From: Deltaproteobacteria bacterium
GTDB taxonomy: Bacteria > Bdellovibrionota > FAC87 > UBA2466
Direction: 5' to 3'
Assembly (NCBI GenBank): GCA_016196825.1
Contig: JACPWY010000052.1
Location: 1 to 64,000 of the forward strand
Length of the DNA stretch: 64,000 nucleotides
Part shown: positions 41,722-50,392 of the stretch, piece after piece
How the letters are laid out: every line of letters starts with the position of its first letter
How positions within the stretch are numbered: the first letter of the stretch is position 1
The notes under the pieces: model-generated
Seen by the model: the letters and a program-made list of their open reading frames with translations, nothing else
Told to the model about the DNA's origin: nothing
Databases searched by the model: none
Position numbers and translations under genes: made by a program

Positions 41722-43173
41722 TGAGAAGAACTCCAGATTTGCCGCCAGGTCGATTGCATCGTTGAGGCGATAGGTTCCCCCGAGATTGAACTGCATGAGG
41801 CTGGCTGAGAGAATCGTGGCGCCGCTTGTGTACGGGGTTTCGGCGATGCTTGGAAAAATGAGCGTGTTGACGTCGAAATGGACCGCGAGCTTCTCGCTCG
41901 CTGGGAAACGGGCCCCGGCGCCGGCGAGGAGACCACTGTAGGTGGTGGATGTGTAGGCGATGGACGGGACGATCCCACTCACTAAAATATTTTGATTCTG
42001 GACCTGAGTGGTTTGGGTGTAGAGCCCCGCCTTAACGTACAGCGAGGGGTCATTGGTCTTTTGCAGACGGAAGCGGTAACCGATCTGGCCTTGATAACAC
42101 ATCGTGCTCGCCTGGAGAGAAGGCGAGTTGGTGTCGGCTGTGACTGAGCCGATGGCGCCCGAGACCTCGGCATCGAAGAAGACGGCGCGGGTTACCCAGA
42201 TCTCTCCGTGGATGCCGCCGTTGGGGTAGATCATGTTGGCGGACGACGCCCCTTTGCCGTTGGCGGTGAGCTGACTGACCGAGAGAAATGAAGCGCCCAT
42301 GTCCACATCGACGAATCCCAATCGGCGAGTAGGGGTGAAATATTCCGTCGAGATACTCGCGAGGTTGCGCGAGATATCGGGGCGCATGAGGACCAGGTGG
42401 TCTTCGAACTTTGCCGGATCGACGAACTTGAACTTCTGGCCCAACTCAATCTGAAACGGCCGGTTTTCGGCAAGGATCTTTCCGAAGGAGAGATTGTCTT
42501 GGGGATCGGTGATCTGGATGAGGCCGGTCTCGATGAGGTTGAGTTCTCCGTCTACATTTTCGAGGGTATAGGCCGGGATGATCCGATCCTTCCACGCCTC
42601 GGGGGCGCCGCGATCAATGATCACGCGCATCCCCTCGCGGCTGATCACGCTGCCTTGGTAGGGGAGCGAGGTGACGAGTTGGGTCCAGCAATTCTCCGTG
42701 GCGGTGCTGAAACTATCAACGGTGAGTCGGCTGTCGATCCTGAATTCGCTAGAGGCGACCGTTTCGGGTGCGTCGGTCGTGACCCAGGCGAGGAGAAGTT
42801 GGTAACTTTCACCGGTCTTGGCCAGTTCAGCGAGAATGACCGAATCGGCGCCTTTCGCCTTGAGTGAAGTGATGCGAGGGCTGAGGGAGCCAGGGATGGT
42901 GATGTGGCCGGCGCGGCCAAGGGTGGCCACCCCTGTATTGTTCCAGTCCTCTCGATTTTCCTTTGAGGCGGTCTCGGCGAATTCAAAACGTCCGTTGGTG
43001 TCGAGAATCTTGGTGAGCGTCTTCTCGATCGCCTCGGTGTACACCGGATTCACTTCCCCATTGAGAACAAAGGCGGCTACCTTCTTTAAGGCGTACTTCT
43101 GGTCCACCGTTTGAGACCCCGACGCTATGCAGCAAAGCGCCATTGCACCCCACCCCACCCAAATTTTCCGCAT
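41620..43173 (-). CDS. Outer-membrane beta-barrel protein with periplasmic N-terminal domain
   Basis: A 517-residue exported protein. After a signal peptide (about residues 1-20) comes a soluble region of ~270 residues. Its AAFVLNGEVNPVYTEAIEKTL start is reminiscent of domains in surface-assembly proteins, but I do not recognise it surely. The last ~230 residues have alternating hydrophobic strands and end with ARYYF; a terminal Phe is the hallmark of a BAM-inserted barrel. The gene is divergent from lptC with only 32 bp between starts and overlaps the DAO-like gene tail to tail. Whether it belongs to the cluster is doubtful. Confidence 0.65.
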   Translation of the reverse strand: MRKIWVGWGAMALCCIASGSQTVDQKYALKKVAAFVLNGEVNPVYTEAIEKTLTKILDTNGRFEFAETASKENREDWNNTGVATLGRAGHITIPGSLSPRITSLKAKGADSVILAELAKTGESYQLLLAWVTTDAPETVASSEFRIDSRLTVDSFSTATENCWTQLVTSLPYQGSVISREGMRVIIDRGAPEAWKDRIIPAYTLENVDGELNLIETGLIQITDPQDNLSFGKILAENRPFQIELGQKFKFVDPAKFEDHLVLMRPDISRNLASISTEYFTPTRRLGFVDVDMGASFLSVSQLTANGKGASSANMIYPNGGIHGEIWVTRAVFFDAEVSGAIGSVTADTNSPSLQASTMCYQGQIGYRFRLQKTNDPSLYVKAGLYTQTTQVQNQNILVSGIVPSIAYTSTTYSGLLAGAGARFPASEKLAVHFDVNTLIFPSIAETPYTSGATILSASLMQFNLGGTYRLNDAIDLAANLEFFSSGAEFDGQGTRPVPINSIQQTFQTFKVGARYYF

Positions 43174-43205
43174 ACGAACATTATATCACGTGGTAGTTTT
43201 CTTCG

Positions 43206-44141
43206 ATGGAGAGAGGGGTTTTGGCATTATTCTTGCTGGTGCTGGTGGCAATCAGCGGATGTCGGCTCTTTGATCGTGATTCACCAAGTGAAATGGACGC
43301 CGACCTGGACATGAAGGATCCCATGACCCGAGCCAACTTCGGCCTATTGGGGGTCGAGTTTTTTGAGTCCGGGAATAACGCCAAACGGTGGAACATCAAC
43401 TCCAACTACGCCGAGATCCACCGCAGCGAGAACTACGTCTTTCTCAAGACCGTGGCGGCAGATTTCCACGCCGAGCGCACCGGCAATGTCATCCACACCT
43501 TGAGCGACCAGGGGCGGTCGGCCCTCGACAAGAATCAGGTGGACCTGAGTGGGAACGTGAAGATCAAAGCCCGTACCGGATATGAATTTGCGATGAATAC
43601 GCTCGTTTACGATGGAGAAGCACACGCCTTTCGCAGTAACGATGAGGTCCTGATGCAGGGGCCACAGTCCACTCGGCCCTCCATGATTCTGCGCGGAACG
43701 GGGCTCGTCGGTGACATCGATCGCGAACATTTCATTTTGAGGTATCGGGTCACCGCGCGAAAGAGATTCCGGGGCGATGATTGGCTTAAGGTAAAAAGTC
43801 AGCAGGGGGAGTTTTTCACTGAAGAGCAACACGCCATCTTTGAGGGCAAGGTCACCACCCATTTGCCGTCGGGCCTGGCGGTCGAGAGCGATGTGATGGA
43901 CCTCACGTCAACCCAGGATCGGGAGATTATGGAGGCCCGGGGGACCGTGACCATGTTGTTCAAGGAAAAGCGGGGTTGGGCCCAGAACGCCTATTTTGAG
44001 GCTGGGGGGGACCGCATCATTCTTGAAGGAAACGCCAAAGTTGAGTCCAAAAGGAGCGAAGTTCGGGGTCGGCGCATCACGCTTTTTACGATGGACGATC
44101 GCGTGGAGGTGAGCGAGGCGGAAGGAAGGGTGCAAAATTGA
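43206..44141 (+). CDS. lptC: LPS export protein, LptC joined to an LptA-like region
   Basis: A 311-residue protein anchored by an N-terminal hydrophobic segment that ends in a lipobox-like VAISGC (Cys19). The body is a series of short beta-strands typical of the OstA/LptC jelly-roll (residues about 45-165). A second, LptA-like portion follows (about 190-305: GEFFTEEQHAIFEGKVTTH, TLFTMDDRVEVSEAEG). It would bridge lipopolysaccharide from the LptB2FG transporter across the periplasm. The usual LptC is about 190 residues, so this one appears to include LptA function in one chain. It overlaps lptB (TTGA) and starts an lptC-lptB-rpoN-hpf operon. Confidence 0.8.
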   Translation: MERGVLALFLLVLVAISGCRLFDRDSPSEMDADLDMKDPMTRANFGLLGVEFFESGNNAKRWNINSNYAEIHRSENYVFLKTVAADFHAERTGNVIHTLSDQGRSALDKNQVDLSGNVKIKARTGYEFAMNTLVYDGEAHAFRSNDEVLMQGPQSTRPSMILRGTGLVGDIDREHFILRYRVTARKRFRGDDWLKVKSQQGEFFTEEQHAIFEGKVTTHLPSGLAVESDVMDLTSTQDREIMEARGTVTMLFKEKRGWAQNAYFEAGGDRIILEGNAKVESKRSEVRGRRITLFTMDDRVEVSEAEGRVQN

Positions 44142-44860
44142 CCCTGAGTGCCAAGCACTTAACGAAGTCATTCAAGGGACGGTGTGTTGTTGCCGATGTG
44201 AGTCTCGAGATTCGACAGGGAAGTGTAGTCGGATTGTTAGGCCCCAACGGTGCCGGGAAGACCACCACATTCTTCATGATTGTGGGGTTGGTCCGGCCAG
44301 ATTCTGGCGGCGTGGAACTGGGGCCGCGATCATTGAATGGAGTGCCGATCTTCGAACGGGCTCGCATGGGCCTTGGGTACCTTCCGCAGGAGGCGTCCGT
44401 TTTTCGGAAGCTGACGGTGGAGGAGAACCTGGGGATTGTGCTCGATAACTGGAGCGTGAGCCGAACGGAGAAGCGGAATCGGATAGAAAAGCTTTTGAAT
44501 GACCTTGGGATCGAACGCCTTTCCCAGCAGCGGGCCTACACGCTCAGCGGCGGGGAGAGACGGCGACTCGAGATCGCGAGGGCCCTGATTTTGGAACCAA
44601 AGTTTTTACTTTTGGATGAGCCGTACGCGGGAATTGATCCACTCGCTGTTGCGGAGATCCAGTCGATTATTCTGCGGCTTAAGAGCCAGGATATCGGCGT
44701 GGTGATCACAGATCATAATGTACGCGAGACCCTTTCCACCTGTGACGATGCTTATCTGATCCGGGACGGAAAGATCTGGATCCATGGTTCTCCCCAAGAA
44801 GTAGTTGAAAATGACGCGGCTAGGCGCTTTTATTTAGGTGAAGGGTTTAGGTTGCAATGA
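44138..44860 (+). CDS. lptB: LPS export ABC transporter ATPase LptB
   Basis: A 240-residue ABC ATPase that drives lipopolysaccharide extraction from the inner membrane. Walker A is GPNGAGKTT, the Q-loop region follows near YLPQEASVF, the signature is LSGGERRR and Walker B LLLDEPYAGIDP. The LptB-specific H-loop context is ITDHNVRETL. The frame starts with TTG 44138, overlapping the stop of lptC, and its own stop overlaps the rpoN start (ATGA). Gene order and sequence fit the conserved lpt-rpoN cluster of proteobacteria. Confidence 0.96.
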   Translation: MTLSAKHLTKSFKGRCVVADVSLEIRQGSVVGLLGPNGAGKTTTFFMIVGLVRPDSGGVELGPRSLNGVPIFERARMGLGYLPQEASVFRKLTVEENLGIVLDNWSVSRTEKRNRIEKLLNDLGIERLSQQRAYTLSGGERRRLEIARALILEPKFLLLDEPYAGIDPLAVAEIQSIILRLKSQDIGVVITDHNVRETLSTCDDAYLIRDGKIWIHGSPQEVVENDAARRFYLGEGFRLQ

Positions 44861-46389
44861 GCATTGGTCTGAAACAGAGCCTGAATCTCTCCCAGTCGTT
44901 GGTGATGACTCCCCAGCTTCAGCAGGCGATTAAGCTCTTGCAGCTCTCGCGAATGGAGCTTGAGAATCTCATCAATTCGGAGCTTGTGGAAAATCCGGTT
45001 TTGGAGGAAACGGCCGATTCAGAGAGCACGGCCCAGGGGATGGAGGAATCGGCCGAGCCGGTGGAGCAACGGACGACCGAAGAGAACCCGCAGGCCTCCG
45101 AAGATTTCAACTGGGAGAGTTACATTGAAAACACTCGGTCGACTCCGAATCTTCCCGTGCACCGTGGGAATGAAGAAGATCTGCCGACCTATGAAAATAC
45201 GCTGACTGCGCCGGCTTCACTCACCGATCATCTCATCTGGCAGCTCAAGATGGGCGACTTCCCGCCATTGGGACGAAGAATTGGGGAAGTGATCATCGGG
45301 AACCTCAATGAGGACGGTTATCTCCAGACGACCATCGAAGAGATAGCGGTGAAGGAGAATGTGGATGTCCACGAAGTGGAGGCCACGCTCTACCAGATTC
45401 AGCAGTTTGATCCGATTGGCGTGGGCGCGCGGGATCTGAAGGAATGCCTGCTCGTTCAGGTGGATGATGAGGGCTTTAATGACGAAGTCTTGGAACGGAT
45501 CATCGAGAACCATCTGACCGATCTCGAAAAGAAGAATTATCAGACGATCGCCCGCACCCTTGGCATTTCTCTCGAGGACGTGATTCGGCGTGTGAGAATC
45601 ATCGAGGAGCTCGAGCCCAAGCCCGGGCGTGCGTTTGGCGGCGCTCCGGCCCATTACATCATTCCGGATATCTACATCGTGAAGCGTGGGACCGAGTACG
45701 TGGTGATGCTGAATGAGGATGGTCTGCCGAAGCTCAAGATCTCTTCGTTCTATAAGAATCTTCTCGATGAGAAAGCGTTGATCAATGAGCCGGCTGCCGT
45801 GGTTGCGACGCCGGTTGCAGGGACGGGGACGGAAGGTGCCGGGGGGGCGGGAGAGGCTTTGGTGGTGGCCGGGCCGTCGCCAGTGCCGCAGGTGGGAACG
45901 AAGGATTATGTGCAGGGGAAGCTGCGATCGGCCGTGTGGTTGATTCGCAGCATTCACCAGCGGCAACGAACGATCTACAAGGTCACCGAGAGCATAGTGC
46001 GCCAGCAGCGGGATTTTTTTGATAAGGGTGTCGCGTTCTTAAAGCCGATGGTGCTCAGGGATGTCGCTAACGACATAGGGATGCACGAGTCGACTATTAG
46101 CCGGGTGACGACGAATAAATATGTGCATACGCCGCGCGGGATTTTTGAGCTCAAGTACTTCTTCAACAGTGGCATCAGCCGTGTACACGGTGGTGACGTC
46201 GCCAGCGAGTCGGTAAAGGAAAAGGTAAAGTCTCTCATCGCGGCCGAACCCCCCAATAACCCCTTGAGCGATCAAAAGATTGTGGAGATGCTTTTGAAAG
46301 AGAATATCAACATTGCCCGCCGGACCGTCGCCAAATATCGAGAAATGCTCGGCATCTTGCCGTCGTCCAGGCGCCGCAAGACCTTCTGA
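44857..46389 (+). CDS. rpoN: RNA polymerase sigma-54 factor RpoN
   Basis: A 510-residue alternative sigma factor that needs an activator ATPase. Region I is the Gln/Leu-rich start (SLNLSQSLVMTPQLQQAIKL). An acidic linker rich in Glu follows. The core-binding domain begins near residue 120, and the DNA-binding end includes the RpoN box ARRTVAKYRE. Between YKNLLDEKAL and DYVQGKLRSA lies an extra ~30-residue Ala/Gly/Val/Pro-rich insert (about 310-345) not usual for the family. Its start overlaps lptB by 4 bp. Confidence 0.96.
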   Translation: MSIGLKQSLNLSQSLVMTPQLQQAIKLLQLSRMELENLINSELVENPVLEETADSESTAQGMEESAEPVEQRTTEENPQASEDFNWESYIENTRSTPNLPVHRGNEEDLPTYENTLTAPASLTDHLIWQLKMGDFPPLGRRIGEVIIGNLNEDGYLQTTIEEIAVKENVDVHEVEATLYQIQQFDPIGVGARDLKECLLVQVDDEGFNDEVLERIIENHLTDLEKKNYQTIARTLGISLEDVIRRVRIIEELEPKPGRAFGGAPAHYIIPDIYIVKRGTEYVVMLNEDGLPKLKISSFYKNLLDEKALINEPAAVVATPVAGTGTEGAGGAGEALVVAGPSPVPQVGTKDYVQGKLRSAVWLIRSIHQRQRTIYKVTESIVRQQRDFFDKGVAFLKPMVLRDVANDIGMHESTISRVTTNKYVHTPRGIFELKYFFNSGISRVHGGDVASESVKEKVKSLIAAEPPNNPLSDQKIVEMLLKENINIARRTVAKYREMLGILPSSRRRKTF

Positions 46390-46406
46390 TTTTTTGAGGA
46401 GGACCC

Positions 46407-46772
46407 ATGAAGATCACAGTTGCCTTTAAAGGTTTCCCGTCGTCCGACGCGCTCAAGGAGCAGGTCGAGAAGCGGGTAGAGAAGCTCGAGAAGTATATTA
46501 GCTATCCTGTCGAGCTCCATGTGATTTTGTCGGTCGAAAAGCTCACCCATCGAACCGAGATCACCTGTCACGCCGAGCATAAACAGCTTTTCAGTGAGTC
46601 CGACAGCGAGGACATGCACGAATCGATCGATCTCTGCGTCCACAAGCTGGAGGCGCAGCTGAAAAAGGAACGCGATCGACGCAAGGGCCACAGTGGTGCT
46701 CACCACTCGCTCGATAACCCGGAGCTCGCGTCGGACGTCGCTGCCGACATTCCTCATCGTGGGAAGCGCTAG
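46407..46772 (+). CDS. hpf: Ribosome hibernation promoting factor (short form)
   Basis: A 121-residue protein of the HPF/RaiA family, which binds the decoding centre of the 30S subunit in slow growth. The fold-typical sequence KEQVEKRVEKLEKYISYPVE, given here as positions 16-35, and the later LTHRTEITCHA are conserved. The protein lacks the long C-terminal dimerisation domain, so it is the short type that acts with RMF or alone. GAGGAGG precedes ATG 46407. It sits 17 bp after rpoN, the standard arrangement. Confidence 0.93.
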   Translation: MKITVAFKGFPSSDALKEQVEKRVEKLEKYISYPVELHVILSVEKLTHRTEITCHAEHKQLFSESDSEDMHESIDLCVHKLEAQLKKERDRRKGHSGAHHSLDNPELASDVAADIPHRGKR

Positions 46773-46876
46773 GTCACTGCCTCCCTCGGCGCCTTCCGTG
46801 GGGTTCGTTCTTGGGAGGCATTATGGGGAGGCATTGTCGGTGAAAACCGTGAGGCGAGTGTGGTATCTCTGCGCCT

Positions 46877-48739
46877 GTGAAGGTGCTCCTCATCACACCC
46901 CCCATGGTCCAGATCAATACGCCGTATCCGGCGACAGCGTATCTCACTGGATTTCTTAGGAAAGAGGGGTATGCGGCGACCCAGGCGGACCTGTCGCTAG
47001 AGCTGATGCTGGCGTTGTATTCAAGGGCTGGACTTGAGGGAATTAAGCAGGCTCTTGACCCCCGCGTGGCGAGCCCCGCGGTGCAATTCTTCCTCGAGAA
47101 TTTCGCCGCCTATTCGGCGTGTGTGGAGACGGTGATTCGTTTTCTGCAGGGGCGTGATCCCGCCGTGGCCCACCGGATTAATCGCTCCGATTATCTCCCT
47201 CAGGGTCTACGGTTTCGGGTTTTGACGGAGCTCGACCATAATGGCGGTCTCGAATGGGCGTTCGGCGAGAACGGGGATCTCGATCGCGCGAAGTTTCTGG
47301 GGAGCCTTTTTGTCGATGATCTCAATGATGTGATCCGAGAGGGTGTCGATCCCCATTTCGAATTGTCTCGTTACGGCGAGAGATTGGCGCTTGCGGCCGT
47401 AAGCTTTGATCCACTGCTCGAGGCGGTGGACGGGCCTACGACCTTAGTCGAGGAGATTCTCGATCGTTTGGCCGAGGAGCTTCTGCGAAGAGAAGTCCCA
47501 ACCGTGATTGGTGTGACCGTGCCCTTTCCGGGCAATCTCTACGGCGCGCTCAGGATTGCTCGAGTGGCTCGCCGAGTGCTGCCGGAGGCGAAGCTCATTT
47601 TGGGGGGTGGCTACGTCAACACCGAGTTGCGGGAATTGAGTGAGGCTCGGCTCTTTGATTTCTTTGATTACGTCACGCTCGATGATGGTGAAGCGCCATT
47701 CCTGGCGATTCTTCGATCTTTGAAAACGGGCCGGAGCGAGTTGCTCCGGACATTCGTGCGGGAGGGGGCGGCGGTCTCTCTCAAGAGCGATTCTCATCTG
47801 CATGACATTCCTCTCAAGGATTGCGGGACGCCCACCTACGATGGTTTGGCGGTGAATCGTTACGTCTCGCTCTGCGAAATGGTGAATCCGATGCACCGTC
47901 TCTGGTCGGATGGCTGGTGGAACAAACTGACGTTGGCCCACGGTTGCTATTGGAAACGGTGCACGTTTTGTGACACGTCTCTCGATTACATCGCCAACTA
48001 CCAGCCCCAGGGGGCGAAGCTAATCGTGGATAGGATGGAGGCTTTGATGCGGGAAACCGGTCAGAGCGGATTCCACTTTGTGGATGAGGCGGCGCCGCCG
48101 GCCCTGCTTTCGGCTTTGAGTGATGAGATCACGCGCCGCGAACTGAGCGTGACCTGGTGGACCAATATCCGATTTGAAAGAAACTTTTCGGACGATCTCG
48201 TGGATCGGATGGCGCGATCGGGGTGTATTGCGGTGACGGGCGGCCTTGAGGTGGCGGAGAATCGGTTACTCAAGCTGATGGACAAAGGGGTCACTGTCGA
48301 GCAGGTGGCCGCAGTGACGGCTCGCTTTGCAGAAGCGGGGATCATGGTTCATGCGTATCTGATGTATGGATTTCCCTCGCAAACGGAGGCCGAGATTATT
48401 GAGGCGCTCGAAAGGGTTCGAGGGCTCTTTGCCGAGGGCTCCGTCCAATCCGCGTTTTGGCACCGCTTCGCTGTGACGATTCACAGCCCCATCGGTCGCA
48501 ATCCAGAAAAATATGGCATTGAACTTCGGCCCGTGGTCTCTAGCTTTGCGCAAAATGATATTCCGTTCGTCGATTCAAATGGCATCGACTACGACCGATA
48601 TGCCCCGGCGTTGAGGGCCGCACTTTACAATTATATGCATGGGATCGGCCTCGACGACGACGTCCGGGTCTGGTTCCGAAAATTCAAGGGGGCGGTCAGG
48701 GCTACCAAATCGATCGGTCCTGAATTAAGCCTTCCTTAG
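46877..48739 (+). CDS. B12-binding-type radical SAM protein
   Basis: A 620-residue protein. The N-terminal ~290 residues resemble a cobalamin-binding domain (MKVLLITPPMVQINTPYPA start, LILGGGYVNTE near 255). The radical SAM domain follows, with cluster cysteines in GCYWKRCTFCD, spaced C-x4-C-x2-C instead of the canonical C-x3-C-x2-C; this spacing occurs in some B12-type radical SAM subgroups. GGLEVAENRLL and YLMYGFPSQTEAE are typical of the barrel. The enzyme likely methylates or rearranges an unactivated carbon; the substrate is unknown. GTG 46877 is the best start. It is followed by a LysR gene 11 bp downstream. Confidence 0.85.
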   Translation: MKVLLITPPMVQINTPYPATAYLTGFLRKEGYAATQADLSLELMLALYSRAGLEGIKQALDPRVASPAVQFFLENFAAYSACVETVIRFLQGRDPAVAHRINRSDYLPQGLRFRVLTELDHNGGLEWAFGENGDLDRAKFLGSLFVDDLNDVIREGVDPHFELSRYGERLALAAVSFDPLLEAVDGPTTLVEEILDRLAEELLRREVPTVIGVTVPFPGNLYGALRIARVARRVLPEAKLILGGGYVNTELRELSEARLFDFFDYVTLDDGEAPFLAILRSLKTGRSELLRTFVREGAAVSLKSDSHLHDIPLKDCGTPTYDGLAVNRYVSLCEMVNPMHRLWSDGWWNKLTLAHGCYWKRCTFCDTSLDYIANYQPQGAKLIVDRMEALMRETGQSGFHFVDEAAPPALLSALSDEITRRELSVTWWTNIRFERNFSDDLVDRMARSGCIAVTGGLEVAENRLLKLMDKGVTVEQVAAVTARFAEAGIMVHAYLMYGFPSQTEAEIIEALERVRGLFAEGSVQSAFWHRFAVTIHSPIGRNPEKYGIELRPVVSSFAQNDIPFVDSNGIDYDRYAPALRAALYNYMHGIGLDDDVRVWFRKFKGAVRATKSIGPELSLP

Positions 48740-48750
48740 GGGGACTTCCA

Positions 48751-49620
48751 ATGGATCTTTCGCTGAACGACCTACGGTATTTCGAGGCTATCGCCGAGAC
48801 ACTGAATATTTCGAGAGCGGCGGAGCGGCTCGGCATCAGCCAGCCGGCACTCAGTGTGGCGCTGCAAAAGCTCGAGAGCGAGATGGCGGTTGAGCTCCTC
48901 ATCCGGGCGCGCAGTGGAGTGCAGCTCACGCATGCGGGCGAAAGGCTTAAGGCGGGGGCCGCCGACTTTCTGAATGACTGGAGGCGCTTGCGCGACACGG
49001 TGATTCGAGGTGAAGAGGAGCCGTCGGGGACCTATGTGCTTGGGTGCCACACAAGTGTTGCGTTGTATTCTTTGCCCCACTTTCTTCCGCAGCTTTTGGA
49101 GAGCCATCCGATCGAAGTGCGTTTGGCGCATGATCTCTCGCGCAAGATTACGGAAGGTGTGATCAGTTTCCGGATCGATTTTGGCATTGTGGTGAACCCG
49201 TGGGAGCACCCCGATCTGGTGATTCGCCCACTCTGGAATGATGTTGTGACCCTTTATCGTAAGAAGAAACCGACGAAGCTGCAGGATTGTGATGGTGAGG
49301 GGGTGCTGATCTGTGACCCTGAGCTGGCGCAGTCCCAGTCGATCCTGAAAGACATCAATAAGGCGGGGCTCAAGTTCCATCGGGCCATCCACACGAGCAA
49401 TCTGGAGGTGGTGACGTCGCTCACGGCTTGCGGAGCGGGCGTAGGGATTATCCCCGGGCGTGTGGCCGGGCAGGCGAGCGATCTGGTGCCGGTCGAGGGC
49501 GCCCCCGAGTATCACGACCAGATCGCGCTCATCTACCGCGGTGACCGTCAGCACTCAAAGGCCGCGCGAGCGCTTGCGCGGGTGATTGAGTCTCTGCTCA
49601 AACAACCCGCTGAAGGGTGA
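48751..49620 (+). CDS. LysR-family transcriptional regulator
   Basis: A 289-residue regulator. The N-terminal winged helix-turn-helix is classic: LRYFEAIAETLNISRAAERL then ISQPALSVALQKLE. The remaining ~200 residues are a periplasmic-binding-protein-like effector domain. AGGGGGA lies before ATG 48751. It follows the radical SAM gene on the same strand and overlaps the intradiol dioxygenase gene tail to tail by 23 bp. A role in controlling aromatic-compound use with that dioxygenase is possible, but the convergent arrangement is not the usual divergent LysR pattern. Confidence 0.92.
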   Translation: MDLSLNDLRYFEAIAETLNISRAAERLGISQPALSVALQKLESEMAVELLIRARSGVQLTHAGERLKAGAADFLNDWRRLRDTVIRGEEEPSGTYVLGCHTSVALYSLPHFLPQLLESHPIEVRLAHDLSRKITEGVISFRIDFGIVVNPWEHPDLVIRPLWNDVVTLYRKKKPTKLQDCDGEGVLICDPELAQSQSILKDINKAGLKFHRAIHTSNLEVVTSLTACGAGVGIIPGRVAGQASDLVPVEGAPEYHDQIALIYRGDRQHSKAARALARVIESLLKQPAEG

Positions 49621-50269
49621 TCGAAAAATCTCCTAAGAGGGAATTGGGATTGAACTCCGGGCCCGCGGGACTGAGGGGCACCACCACCTTCTTCTGATCC
49701 GCTGAAGGGAGTGCCTTGAGGATCAGGTCTTTGTCATTGAGTGGGTCACCCGAAAAGTACAGCTGGGTTGTGAGCTCGTGAAAACCGAGCGCCGATACCT
49801 TGTAATGGATGTGCGGAGGGCGGATCCAACCCGATCCAGCCGGGTAGGATCCGGGCTTGATCGTCTTGAAGATGTATTTTCCATCGGTGCCGGTGTGGGC
49901 GATGCCCCAGTATTGGAAGTTCCGGTCAAGGGGGAGTCCACTCTCGTCGTTGGGGTGGTTGTATCGGCCTGATTCACAAGCCTGCCAAATCTCTATCCGG
50001 GCTCCTTTGATGGGTCGGCAATTTTGATCCAGGATCGTTCCGGTGACAAAGATCATTTGCCCCTTGGCCTTGCCCAAACCGCCTGTGACCTGTGTGAGGT
50101 CGGTATCCTTATCGAGCTGGTCGTTGACGGGGTAGAACGGACCCTCGCTCTGTGGTGGGGTTCTGGCGCTAAAGCAGGCATCGGTGACGGCGGCTATGGC
50201 GCTGCTGGCGGCAGCGAACGTTCCGGCCGCGACAGCCATCTTCTTGAATGCGTCTCGTCGTGTATACAT
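49598..50269 (-). CDS. Tat-exported intradiol ring-cleavage dioxygenase
   Basis: A 223-residue non-haem Fe(III) enzyme of the catechol/protocatechuate intradiol family. The N terminus has a twin-arginine signal (TRRDAFKKM followed by a hydrophobic Ala-rich segment, residues 3-27). Iron ligands are visible as Tyr in GRYNHP, Tyr in FQYWG, and the two His in RPPHIHYKV. Exported single-gene members are common and their natural substrates are often unknown; an aromatic diol is expected. GGAGGG precedes ATG 50269. It lacks the N-terminal helical linker of classic catechol dioxygenases. Confidence 0.88.
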   Translation of the reverse strand: MYTRRDAFKKMAVAAGTFAAASSAIAAVTDACFSARTPPQSEGPFYPVNDQLDKDTDLTQVTGGLGKAKGQMIFVTGTILDQNCRPIKGARIEIWQACESGRYNHPNDESGLPLDRNFQYWGIAHTGTDGKYIFKTIKPGSYPAGSGWIRPPHIHYKVSALGFHELTTQLYFSGDPLNDKDLILKALPSADQKKVVVPLSPAGPEFNPNSLLGDFSITLQRVV

Positions 50270-50392
50270 GAGTCCCTCCTTTGGGCTTCGCCTCGTTGAT
50301 TTCAGAATCTCAAGGCTATTGGAGAAAGGAAAATAGAAGGCGAGTATGGCGGTGATAGTCGATTTTTTCGCCAGCGCGAGGCTCTTTGAAGG

